NCBI GenBank assembly: GCA_958403385.1
Contig: CATXXC010000013.1
Span: 1-64,000, forward strand
DNA from: an uncultured Collinsella sp.
GTDB taxonomy: Bacteria; Actinomycetota; Coriobacteriia; Coriobacteriales; Coriobacteriaceae
Reading direction: 5' to 3'
DNA length: 64,000 nucleotides
Notes under the pieces: generated by a model
What the model was told of the DNA's origin: nothing
Seen by the model: only the letters and a program-made list of their open reading frames with translations
The model's database searches: none
Program-made: the position numbers and the translations under genes
Shown here: piece after piece, positions 25,466 through 34,766 of the stretch
Numbering within the stretch: the stretch's first letter is position 1
Layout: each line of letters begins with the position of its first letter

Positions 25466-26235
25466 GCCACCACTCCTTTCGGCGGGTTGGCGGAGGCGGA
25501 AATCATGGGCAGGCTATCTACGGCGCTGCGCAGGGTCCGCGGTGCATGTGGAATATACGCGCCGTCGTGAATGCGACCGTCGCGGATGGTCACGGCACGG
25601 TCGGCCTCGGCGGCGATGCCGGGGTCGTGTGTGATAAGAACGATGGTTTTGCCGCGCTTCTGGAGCTTATGGAAGGTCTCCATCACAAGCGCTCCAGTGG
25701 CGGAGTCCAGGTTTCCCGTCGGCTCGTCGGCCAGAATGATGGGCGGGTCATTGACGAGGGCGCGTGCGATGGCGACACGCTGCATCTGGCCGCCCGAGAG
25801 CTCGGATATGCGGTGGTCCCAGTGGTCAACGGGCAGCGTGACAGCCTGCAGCGCGTGCACGGCGCGCAGTTCGCGCTGGCTACGGGGCACATTGGTGTAG
25901 GCCAGCGGCAGCATGACGTTTTCGATAACCGACAGGCGCGGCAGCAGGTTGAAGCTCTGAAAGACAAAGCCAATGCTCAGGGCGCGAACTTCGGTGAGCT
26001 CGTCATCATCGAGCTCGGCCACGTTGACCCCTTGCAGGTAATAGTCGCCTGCCGTCGGCTTATCCAGGCAGCCTAGGATGTTCATGAGCGTTGATTTGCC
26101 CGAACCCGAGGGGCCAGTGATAGCGACGAATTCGCCGGGATTTACCGCCAGGCTCACGTTGTGCAGGATGTGGGCGCAACCTGCCTCGCTCTCAAAGATG
26201 CGGTGCACGTTGCGGATGTCGATAACGGGACGCAT
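25462..26235 (-). CDS. MacB/LolD-type ABC transporter ATPase
   Basis: This 257-residue ATPase has Walker A GPSGSGKST, the signature LSGGQMQRVAIARAL, Walker B IILADEPTGNLDS and the switch histidine in VLITHDPGIA. IGFVFQSFNLLPRLSVIENV is the classic Q-loop of the MacB/LolD branch. The C-terminus has an extra tail of about 30 residues. The ATG overlaps the adaptor stop (TAATG) and its end overlaps the permease start. It drives the MacAB-like exporter encoded around it. Confidence 0.93.
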   Translation of the reverse strand: MRPVIDIRNVHRIFESEAGCAHILHNVSLAVNPGEFVAITGPSGSGKSTLMNILGCLDKPTAGDYYLQGVNVAELDDDELTEVRALSIGFVFQSFNLLPRLSVIENVMLPLAYTNVPRSQRELRAVHALQAVTLPVDHWDHRISELSGGQMQRVAIARALVNDPPIILADEPTGNLDSATGALVMETFHKLQKRGKTIVLITHDPGIAAEADRAVTIRDGRIHDGAYIPHAPRTLRSAVDSLPMISASANPPKGVVA

Positions 26236-27668
26236 TACATGTCCTCATCGGCAGACATACTGCCCGAATCCGCGCTGTAGCCGCCGTCAGCCGTTGCGTC
26301 CGCTCCGGTGTCCATGACGAGGGCGTCACCATCGCGCAGCTTGGTAACCGGCACGTTGGGGTTGATCTCGTTGCCCTGGTCGTCGCGCTTGACCTGTGTC
26401 TTGCCGACTACGGTTTCGTTGTCGTTTTGCGTCACGACGGTCACCTTGACGCGGCGGGTTTGCTTGCCCTCGTCATCGGTTGCCACGTTGACGTAATAGT
26501 GTTCGCCGTCTTCGGTCATGAGCGCCATCGTCGGCACCATCACCACGTCGTCGAGCTGCTCGGTCACCACCGAGACCTCGGCCGTCATGCCCGGCTTCAG
26601 GCGCGCGTCGGGCGCCTCGATGAGGATGTCGACGTTAAAGGTCACGCTGCCGCCGCCGTTGGCGGCGTCGGAGTTTGCCACCGACGCGATAGCCGTGACG
26701 GTTCCCTGGCTCACGATATCGGGAAACGCGGGATACGTGACGTTGGCGCTCTGCCCAACGGCGATCTTGGCGATGTCCTTTTCGCCCACCTGCACGGTCA
26801 CCTTCATCTTGGATAGGTCGGCGATCTGCATGCACTGCTTGCCGCCGCTCGTATCGCTTTCGCCCATGATCATGCCGCCTGTTACCGTGGCGCCCACCTT
26901 GGCGTTAAGCTCCACGATGCTACCCGAGCTCGGGGCCGTGACCGTGCGACTGGCGGCCTTGGCGTTCGCCTGGTCTAGGTTTGCCTGGGCTGAAGCGAGG
27001 CTGCGCTGCGCGGCCGATACGGCGTTCGTGTCCGCTGATGCGTCAGAGACGCCAGCCGCTGCGGAAGCTCCATCGACGTCCGTCGTTGGGGTGGCCTGCG
27101 CGACAGCGGCGGCTTTCTGCGCGTTGGTGAGGTCTTCCTGGGCGGCTGCAACTGCACGCTGCGCCTCGGCAACGTTGCGATCGAGCTCGTCGTTTTTAAT
27201 GGTCATAAGCACGTCGCCCTCGCTGACGGATTGGCCTGCCTGCACGTTGATCGAATCGACCGTGCCGTCGACAGAAGGGGAGACCACTGAGGACGAAATG
27301 GGTTTGAGCTGGCCTTTCGCCTCGACCGTTGTGGTAAACGTGCCCTCGGTCACCATGTCGGTCACAGGCCCGCTAGCTCCCTGTGGCTGCGCATTGAGAA
27401 CCAGGGTAGCGACAATGGCAATGAGCGCGATGGCACCTACGACGCCGGCGGCAATACCGCGTCGAATCAGCTTTTTGCGTCGACGTTCGGCGCGTTTTGC
27501 CTTGAGCTTGGCATATGCCTCTTCATCGGAAATCTCGACCGTATCGTTCGTGCGTCCGCTCTGCTTGTCGGTGTGCGCGTTTGTAATCAGAGGAATCGTT
27601 TCGGTGGCATCTTCGGGCGTGCGCTCGGTATCATCCGCGCCCGGGGTGATGGTGGGGACATTCGGCAT
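26235..27668 (-). CDS. MacA/HlyD-like membrane fusion (adaptor) protein
   Basis: This 477-residue adaptor has an N-terminal cytoplasmic part of about 70 residues, acidic and then strongly basic, leading to one membrane helix (residues about 71-92). The outside part holds a split biotinyl-lipoyl-like domain (TTTVEAKGQLKPISSSVVSP and later APSSGSIVELNAKVGATV). Between them is a coiled-coil hairpin rich in Ala and Gln, and after it the beta-barrel domains. The ATG at 27668 follows AAAGGAG; an upstream in-frame ATG at 27731 lies in a terminator-like hairpin. In a Gram-positive-type cell such adaptors work with MacB-like permeases without an outer-membrane channel. The C-terminus ends in an Asp/Ser-rich tail. 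Confidence 0.88.
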   Translation of the reverse strand: MPNVPTITPGADDTERTPEDATETIPLITNAHTDKQSGRTNDTVEISDEEAYAKLKAKRAERRRKKLIRRGIAAGVVGAIALIAIVATLVLNAQPQGASGPVTDMVTEGTFTTTVEAKGQLKPISSSVVSPSVDGTVDSINVQAGQSVSEGDVLMTIKNDELDRNVAEAQRAVAAAQEDLTNAQKAAAVAQATPTTDVDGASAAAGVSDASADTNAVSAAQRSLASAQANLDQANAKAASRTVTAPSSGSIVELNAKVGATVTGGMIMGESDTSGGKQCMQIADLSKMKVTVQVGEKDIAKIAVGQSANVTYPAFPDIVSQGTVTAIASVANSDAANGGGSVTFNVDILIEAPDARLKPGMTAEVSVVTEQLDDVVMVPTMALMTEDGEHYYVNVATDDEGKQTRRVKVTVVTQNDNETVVGKTQVKRDDQGNEINPNVPVTKLRDGDALVMDTGADATADGGYSADSGSMSADEDM

Positions 27669-27702
27669 AGCGTCTCCTTTATAGAAAGAACCTCGATAAT
27701 TA

Positions 27703-27732
27703 TATGCGCCCACCGGTTGGGGCGGGCGCATA
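27703..27732 (-). terminator. Hairpin after the L,D-transpeptidase gene
   Basis: TATGCGCCC and GGGCGCATA pair perfectly around a 12-nt loop between the transpeptidase stop and the MacA-like start. The minus-strand side continues TAATTATC, so the U-run is poor. It may terminate, or attenuate, transcription into the exporter genes. Confidence 0.5.
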
Positions 27733-27800
27733 GGACGGTTTCTTTCGGAACTGTTAGATTGGTCGCAGCGGTTCCACGTTGTAGGAATGCGCGCGTTGCA

Positions 27801-29534
27801 CTACGAGTGGACAACCACGCACAGGCCGACTTTGATGCAGTCGTGAAGTGCCTTGGCGTCTGCCAGGCGCAGGTTGATGCAACCGTGGCTGCCGCACCAC
27901 TTGTACGACTCGGCATTATCGAAGCTCTTGTCGTTTTGCCAGGTGGCATCGTGGAAGCCGATCATGTTGCCCTCAAAAGGCATCCAGTAGCTCACCGGGC
28001 TCTCGTATTTGGGCTTACCGGTCTTGGGGTCCTTGGCTCCGATCAGGGTGCTGCCGCCGTCGTTGCTGTTGATCTGCCAGACGCCCTCGGGCGTGGCGTC
28101 CTCGCCCGGCTTGCCCGAGATAAAGTTGGCCTCCCAAACGATATTTCCGCTCTCGTCATAGTAGCGCGCGTGCTGTTCGGACAAGTCGACGTCGATATAC
28201 GCCTTCCAGTCGGGCTCTCCCTTTGCGGTAAAGGTGTCGGCCTTCTGGGAGTACTTGATCTCGATTTCGCCGGTCTGCTTGTTGTTAATGGCGTCCTCGA
28301 CCTGCTTGGCGAGCGAGCTGCTGTCGATGGACCAACCAAAGTCGCCGCCTTCGACGGCGCACTGCTTGCCATCGGCGCGCGTCCACCAGCGAGTGGAGCC
28401 CACGGTATTAAAGCCGTTGGCGAGTTCGGCTGCCCAGTTGCTGATCTGCGACGTATCGAGCGTTGGGTTGGCGGGATCGGCAAAGCTGATCCACTGCAAT
28501 ACGGAGCTGCCATCAACCTTGCCGGCATCCTCGCCGTTGAGCTTGAGGGTCACGTTGACGCCCAGGAAGTTGTTGGCGGCATCGCATGCGGCCTGAATCT
28601 GATCATCGGTCAGCGTTCCATTGAGCGGCTCATAGGCATCGTTGCCGAGCTTGGAAAGATCTACGGACTCGGCCAGCGAGGCAAGTTCGAGCTCGGCATA
28701 CTTAATGACGTGCTCGCGGTTGAGTTTTTCGTTGGAGCGCGCCTTCTCGACGGTAAACTTGCCGGCCTGCTCGTCATAGGAGCTATTGGCCTCGAACGTG
28801 CCCGAACGGCCCTCGTTAAACTCGTCGATAGCGGCGCCCAGGTCCTCCTCAAACTTCTTTTGGTCAAAGGCGTCGGAGAGCATGGACAGGTCGACGTCTT
28901 GATCAAGATCGACTTCGTTGGAGGTAGCGGTTGTTTTGGTCTTGCCGCTTAAGGATTCCACAAGGCGGACCGGCCAAATAAAGGCTTCGTTGTGGCTGAT
29001 GATTTCTTTTGCGGCAGCTTCGCCGTCGACGATGGGCTCATCGGACTCGGGCTGATAGGTCCAGCTAAAGTCATCGCCTGTCACGGTGAGCTTATAGTGC
29101 TTCCATGCCGAGTTGACCTTGGTGGCGGCAGACGAAGCGTTGGAGAAGGAGACGTCGACGCCGGCAATGGTGGTGTTGGGGTAGGCTACCTGCGAAAACG
29201 CTACGACGCCTACGATATAGACAATGACGATTAGACCCAGGATGACAAAGAGCGTCGTCTTTTTGCCCGACTTATTGTTCTCGGCGGGTTTGCGCGCGGG
29301 GCCGCGATCGCCTCGAGCGTGCGTGGGGGGCTGCTTGGGCGCATTGCCGTTTGCCTGGCGCTGCTGACGTTGTTGACGCTGCTGTCGCTGTTGGTTCGGG
29401 CGTTGGGAAGCGTTTGCCGCACCACGCTGCTGACCGTGGCTCGGCGCGATAGGACGCGGCGACTGAACGCCGCCGGTGTGCCTGCTCGGCTGCTGCGGAT
29501 CGGGAATCAGTTGAGTTCGATCGTTTTGCGACAT
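27801..29534 (-). CDS. L,D-transpeptidase (YkuD domain) with peptidoglycan-binding-like domains
   Basis: This 577-residue membrane-anchored cell wall enzyme starts with about 85 Gln/Arg/Pro-rich residues, followed by a membrane helix near 88-111. Two repeats of the PG_binding_4 type follow. A C-terminal YkuD domain begins near AYIDVDLSEQHARYYDESG and ends in the catalytic motif WCGSHGCINLRL with its active Cys and His. It makes 3-3 crosslinks or anchors proteins in peptidoglycan. The ATG at 29534 lies ten bases after GAAGGA; an ATG three codons upstream is too close to it. The gene stands alone between the sdaA terminator and the exporter operon. Confidence 0.9.
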   Translation of the reverse strand: MSQNDRTQLIPDPQQPSRHTGGVQSPRPIAPSHGQQRGAANASQRPNQQRQQRQQRQQRQANGNAPKQPPTHARGDRGPARKPAENNKSGKKTTLFVILGLIVIVYIVGVVAFSQVAYPNTTIAGVDVSFSNASSAATKVNSAWKHYKLTVTGDDFSWTYQPESDEPIVDGEAAAKEIISHNEAFIWPVRLVESLSGKTKTTATSNEVDLDQDVDLSMLSDAFDQKKFEEDLGAAIDEFNEGRSGTFEANSSYDEQAGKFTVEKARSNEKLNREHVIKYAELELASLAESVDLSKLGNDAYEPLNGTLTDDQIQAACDAANNFLGVNVTLKLNGEDAGKVDGSSVLQWISFADPANPTLDTSQISNWAAELANGFNTVGSTRWWTRADGKQCAVEGGDFGWSIDSSSLAKQVEDAINNKQTGEIEIKYSQKADTFTAKGEPDWKAYIDVDLSEQHARYYDESGNIVWEANFISGKPGEDATPEGVWQINSNDGGSTLIGAKDPKTGKPKYESPVSYWMPFEGNMIGFHDATWQNDKSFDNAESYKWCGSHGCINLRLADAKALHDCIKVGLCVVVHS

Positions 29535-29637
29535 CGTATGCATATCCTTCGATTTTCGCCTTGCGGTTCATCGTGTTTTTACTGGGCTTGCATTATAGCG
29601 ATTGCCCTGCTGTTTGTGGTACGGAAACGGTGGCATT

Positions 29638-29665
29638 CAAAAGAGGTGGGACATTTGTCCCACCT
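29638..29665 (-). terminator. Rho-independent terminator of the serine dehydratase gene
   Basis: The stem AGGTGGGAC/GTCCCACCT with an AAAT loop is followed on the minus strand by CTTTTG. It lies 19 bp after the sdaA stop. On the plus strand the T-run is shorter. Confidence 0.75.
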
Positions 29666-29683
29666 TTGAGTCGTTCTTTGCCG

Positions 29684-31291
29684 CTATCCGCACACACCGC
29701 ATTTTGCACAGGCCGAAAGTGCGGCCGGAGCCTGCGCGATGCCGCCCTTTGCCGTCTCGCGCAGCGTGGCCGGCAACGCGTGGCCCACTGAGAGCATGAC
29801 ATGTGCCATCTGGTCAAACGGCACCAGGCTCTTAATGCCTGCGAGGGCGAGTTGTGCCGAGCTAAAGGCCGCTGCCACGCCGATGGCGTTGCGGTTTTGG
29901 CAGGGCACCTCCACGAGGCCACCGACGGGGTCGCAAACGAGGCCCAGCAGGTTACTCAGCGCGATGGAACTGGCGTCGAGAGCCTGCTCGGGCGTGCCGC
30001 CGAGCATCTGCACCAGAGCGGCGGCTGCCATGGCGGCGGCGCTTCCCACCTCGGCCTGGCAGCCGCCCTCGGCGCCGGCGACGCAGGCGCTCGTGGTGAG
30101 GTTGAGACCGATGGCGGCTGCGCAGTAGAGCGCGTCCATGACCTGCTCGTCGTCGAGCTGAAGGTGATCGGCGAGCGCCAGCACGCAGCCGGGCACAACA
30201 CCCGCGGAGCCGGCCGTGGGGGCGGCGACGATCACGCCCATGGTAGCGGAGCGCTCGAGAACGGCCATGGCGCGGGCAACGGCGTCGGTCTGGACGGCGC
30301 CCATCAGGCTTGCACTCAAATCGTTGCGGCGGGTTGCTTCGACGAGCTTGGCCTCGCCGCCGATAAGTCCGCCGAGCGAGCGCTGCGGATTTGCGATAGG
30401 GGCTGTGGTCTCTTCGCGCATGACGTCGAGCACGCGGCGCATGGCGGCGACGGCGTGGGTCTCGCCGGTCAGACGCGCCTCGCGCACGGCCATGACGGCA
30501 CCGATGCTGAGTCCCAGTTCCTCGCACGCATCGAGCAGCTGCTCGCCGTCGTCGAAGATCTCCTTTGCCGAGACACCGGGGGAGAGCGACGAGGCAGAAC
30601 CGGGGAGCTCGATAAAGGTCGCGTAATCGACATTGTCGAGTTTGCGTAGCATGGGGATAACGGTGTCGTCGGGCGCGCCGTCGGTCTCAAAGACGGAGTA
30701 GGCCTGGCCGCCCACTTCGGTGCGGTAGGTACGGCAAAACGCGATGTTTACATGGGCGTAGGCGAGTAAGTTCGTGAGTGCGGCGAGTACGCCGGGAACA
30801 TCCTGGTGCGCCACGAAGAGCGTGGAGTACATGCCCGAGATGTCGACGCCGACGCCGTTGATGCGGCTGATACGCATCTTCCCACCGCCCAGACTTTCGC
30901 CGCGGACCTGTGCCGTGGCGCCCGTGTCGTCTACCATGTCAATGTCGACGGTATTGGGGTGGATGGAGGCGTCGTCGCCCTTGATGTCAAAGTGATATTC
31001 GAGGCCCTGCTCGCGAGCGAGGTCGAAGGCCTGCTTGATATTCTCGTCATCGGTGTCGAGGCCTAGGATGCCCGCGACGAGCGCACGATCGGTGCCGTGG
31101 CCGCGGTAGGTGTGGGCGAAGGAGTTCCACAGGCCAAAGGTGGCTTTGGTGATGCGGCCTTCCAGCAGGCTGGCGGCAACTTGGGCGCAGCGTAGGGCGC
31201 CGGCGGTGTGCGATGAGCTGGGGCCGACCATGACGGGGCCCAAGATCTCGAATGCCGAGGTCGTAGCTAGTGTTTGCGGCTTGCCTGCCAT
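29684..31291 (-). CDS. sdaA: L-serine ammonia-lyase, iron-sulfur type, single chain
   Basis: This 535-residue enzyme deaminates L-serine to pyruvate with a 4Fe-4S cluster. Residues 1 to about 225 are the beta part (GPVMVGPSSSHTAGALR at the start, then an ACT-like segment from VFVAHQDVPGVLAALTNLL). The rest is the alpha part, with TSACVAGAEGGCQAEVGSAA and CDPVGGLVEVPCQNRN supplying cluster cysteines. Fusion of both parts in one chain is the SdaA/TdcG form. GAAGGAGC precedes the ATG. Transcription runs leftward from a region holding a large inverted repeat, and a strong terminator follows the gene. Confidence 0.93.
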   Translation of the reverse strand: MAGKPQTLATTSAFEILGPVMVGPSSSHTAGALRCAQVAASLLEGRITKATFGLWNSFAHTYRGHGTDRALVAGILGLDTDDENIKQAFDLAREQGLEYHFDIKGDDASIHPNTVDIDMVDDTGATAQVRGESLGGGKMRISRINGVGVDISGMYSTLFVAHQDVPGVLAALTNLLAYAHVNIAFCRTYRTEVGGQAYSVFETDGAPDDTVIPMLRKLDNVDYATFIELPGSASSLSPGVSAKEIFDDGEQLLDACEELGLSIGAVMAVREARLTGETHAVAAMRRVLDVMREETTAPIANPQRSLGGLIGGEAKLVEATRRNDLSASLMGAVQTDAVARAMAVLERSATMGVIVAAPTAGSAGVVPGCVLALADHLQLDDEQVMDALYCAAAIGLNLTTSACVAGAEGGCQAEVGSAAAMAAAALVQMLGGTPEQALDASSIALSNLLGLVCDPVGGLVEVPCQNRNAIGVAAAFSSAQLALAGIKSLVPFDQMAHVMLSVGHALPATLRETAKGGIAQAPAALSACAKCGVCG

Positions 31292-31314
31292 GGCTGCTCC
31301 TTCTTTGTCCCGTC

Positions 31315-31435
31315 GTTCCGAGGGCTTTGGTATTTGGTCGCCTGCTCGGGCAGTCCTGCTCGCACGGAGAGCACATTAAGTGCTCTCCGGCTCGTGCGGA
31401 ACTCGCGACCGACCAAATACCAAAGCCCTCGGAAC
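31315..31435. repeat. 121-bp palindromic element with 26-bp perfect arms
   Basis: Bases 31315-31340 and 31410-31435 are exact reverse complements (starting GTTCCGAGGGCTTTGG). Inside them is a second perfect hairpin, GGAGAGCAC-ATTAA-GTGCTCTCC (31366-31388). It lies just upstream of the serine dehydratase start, in its 5' untranslated region or promoter. No gene or known riboswitch was recognised; it resembles a MITE or REP-type element. Confidence 0.8.
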
Positions 31436-31530
31436 TAAGGATACATGGTAGAGGCGCGTGTGCTGCAAAATTCATTAGCTGGTGACGCAGCGTGGGCTCA
31501 TATCGAAGCATCTTCACCACCGTTTAAATA

Positions 31531-31566
31531 AAAAGAAGTACCGGTTGGGAGCGGTACTTCTTTTTT
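31531..31566 (-). terminator. Bidirectional-looking terminator after metK
   Basis: AAGAAGTACCG and CGGTACTTCTT pair perfectly over 11 bp around an 8-nt loop, with T-runs on both strands. It lies 37 bp after the metK stop on the minus strand. Confidence 0.85.
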
Positions 31567-31602
31567 AAGCGCTTATGTCGTTGAAACCTTGGCGGTTCTT
31601 AA

Positions 31603-32883
<1,281 letters not shown>

Positions 32884-32905
32884 GATTGTCCTTTCAAAAA
32901 CGTGT

Positions 32906-32932
32906 CCCGGCGACCGTTACCATTCCGCCGGG
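32906..32932 (-). promoter_or_regulatory. Hairpin in the metK leader
   Basis: On the minus strand CCCGGCG and CGCCGGG pair around a 13-nt loop and are followed by ACACGTTTTTG, then the metK ribosome binding site. It could be an attenuator. No named SAM riboswitch consensus was recognised. Confidence 0.4.
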
Positions 32933-32990
32933 CTCTCTATGCAAGGGCACATCATAGCGCGTAAATCAAACATTCACACCCTTTCCGCAC

Positions 32991-33120
32991 CTACTCATTG
33001 GGGACAGACATAAATGGCCGGCCGGGTACTCATTGGGGACAGGCTTAAACGAACAGTCTTACCTAAATGCCGACAGGTTGCCCAAAGACTGGTCATTTAA
33101 GTCTGTCCCCAATGAGTAGG
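32991..33120. repeat. Inverted-repeat element with CTCATTGGGGACAG units
   Basis: The unit CTACTCATTGGG(G)ACAG occurs at 32992-33007, a near copy TACTCATTGGGGACAG at 33027-33042, and its reverse complement CTGTCCCCAATGAGTAGG at 33103-33120. The outer copies form an approximately 130-bp palindrome between metK and gltX. The first copy has three G residues where the others have four. It looks like a REP/RAYT-type or MITE insertion; no transposase is present. Confidence 0.75.
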
Positions 33121-33201
33121 TCGGTGCCCTTTGTGCGGAGGTTGCTTTGATGCTTTATACTGGTGCGGTTAGACATCCATCCTGCAATCGAGGAGATTTC
33201 C

Positions 33202-34677
33202 ATGGCATCAGACGTTCGCGTCCGCTTTGCACCCTCACCGACGGGCAAGCTGCACATCGGCGGCGCCCGCACCGCTATCTATAACTGGGCTTTCGCCCGC
33301 GCAAACGGCGGCACGTTCATCCTGCGCATCGACGACACCGACCCCACCCGCTCCACCGACGAGAACACGCAGATCATCCTGCGCGCCATGCGTTGGCTGG
33401 GCCTGGACTGGGACGAGGGTCCCGAGGTGGGCGGCGATTTTGGCCCCTACGCCCAGACCGAACGCCTGGACCTGTACAAGCAGGCTGCCCAGAAGCTTTG
33501 GGACGAGGGCAAGGCCTATCCGTGCTTCTGCACCAAGGAGCAGCTCGACGCCGATCGCAAGGCCGCGCAGGAGCGCAAGGACCCCTTCCAGGGCTATCAG
33601 CGCCGCTGCCGCGATCTTGATCCCAAGGAGGCCCGCCGCCGCATCGAGGCCGGCGAGTCCTACGTCCTGCGCATCAAGGTGCCCGAGGACCGCGGCGACG
33701 TCGTCATCCACGACGCCGTCCACGGTGAGGTGACCTTCGACGCCAAGGAGCTCGACGACTTTGTCATCTTCCGCTCCGATGGCACGCCCACGTACAACTT
33801 CGCGACCGTCGTCGACGACGCTATGATGAAGATCACCCACGTCATCCGCGGTGACGACCACCTGTCCAACACCCCGCGTCAGGTCATGGTCTACGAGGCC
33901 CTCGGCGCGCCCGTGCCCACGTTCGCCCACATCTCCATGATTCTGGGTGCCGACGGCAAAAAGCTCTCCAAGCGCCACGGCGCCACCTCGGTGGAGGAGT
34001 ACCGCGACGCCGGTTACCTGTCCGACGCCTTCGTCAACTATCTGGCGCTGCTCGGCTGGTCGCTCGACGGTGAGACCACGATCATCCCGCGCGATGTCCT
34101 GGCCAGCAAGTTCTCGCTCGACCGCATCTCCAAGAACCCGGCGACCTTCGACCCCAAGAAGCTCGACTGGGTTAATGCTGAGTACATCAACGGCATGTCC
34201 GATGCTCAGTTTGCCGACGAGATTATGGTTCCCGAGCTGCACGAGGCGGGTCTCATCGAGGGTAATGTCGAGTACGGCGAGGATTGGATCGATGCGCTTG
34301 CCGCCATCGTCAAGCCTCGCACCAAGATGCCGGCCGATGCCGTGACCGTCGCCGCTCCCATCTTTGCTACGGCCGAGACGCTCGAGTATGACGAGAAGTC
34401 TGTCAACAAGGGCCTGGCCAAGGAAGGCATGGGCGCCATTCTGGATGCCGCCAAGGCCGCGCTCGAGGGCGTGGACGAGTGGACGGCTGCCTATATCGAC
34501 TCCGCGCTTGAGCCGCTGCCCGAGCAGATGGACCTCAAGAAGCGCGTGGTGTTCCAGGCCGTGCGCGTCGCCGTCTGCGGCAACATTGTGAGCCCCCCGC
34601 TGGGCGAGACCATGGCGCTCGTCGGCCGCGACGACTGCCTGGCGCGCATCGACCGCGCCCGCACGATGGCGCTGTAA
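33202..34677 (+). CDS. gltX: Glutamyl-tRNA synthetase
   Basis: This 491-residue class I synthetase charges tRNA-Glu. RFAPSPTGKLHIGGARTA near residues 8-25 contains the HIGH-type motif, and KKLSKRHGATSVEEY near 253 is the KMSKS-type motif. The C-terminal anticodon-binding domain ends at the stop. The ATG at 33202 follows GAGGAG; an in-frame upstream start at 33163 is not supported. It lies between a REP-like element and priA, with its own terminator. A tRNA-Glu is encoded at the left end of the window but is not linked. Confidence 0.96.
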   Translation: MASDVRVRFAPSPTGKLHIGGARTAIYNWAFARANGGTFILRIDDTDPTRSTDENTQIILRAMRWLGLDWDEGPEVGGDFGPYAQTERLDLYKQAAQKLWDEGKAYPCFCTKEQLDADRKAAQERKDPFQGYQRRCRDLDPKEARRRIEAGESYVLRIKVPEDRGDVVIHDAVHGEVTFDAKELDDFVIFRSDGTPTYNFATVVDDAMMKITHVIRGDDHLSNTPRQVMVYEALGAPVPTFAHISMILGADGKKLSKRHGATSVEEYRDAGYLSDAFVNYLALLGWSLDGETTIIPRDVLASKFSLDRISKNPATFDPKKLDWVNAEYINGMSDAQFADEIMVPELHEAGLIEGNVEYGEDWIDALAAIVKPRTKMPADAVTVAAPIFATAETLEYDEKSVNKGLAKEGMGAILDAAKAALEGVDEWTAAYIDSALEPLPEQMDLKKRVVFQAVRVAVCGNIVSPPLGETMALVGRDDCLARIDRARTMAL

Positions 34678-34700
34678 CAGTCGCGTAAACGCATGTATCT

Positions 34701-34736
34701 GAGCCCCGCTCACCACGAGTGGGGCTCTTGTTTCTG
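34701..34736 (+). terminator. Rho-independent terminator after gltX
   Basis: GAGCCCCGCTC and GAGTGGGGCTC pair with one mismatch around a short loop, followed by TTGTTTC. It lies 23 bp after the gltX stop and before the priA ribosome binding site. Confidence 0.75.
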
Positions 34737-34766
34737 TAGACGTATGGGATAGGAGGTGCTGGGGCC

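Noticed and set aside
32884..32990. SAM riboswitch ahead of metK
   Set aside because: Only one simple hairpin is visible; none of the SAM-I, SAM-II or SAM-IV consensus segments was recognised.
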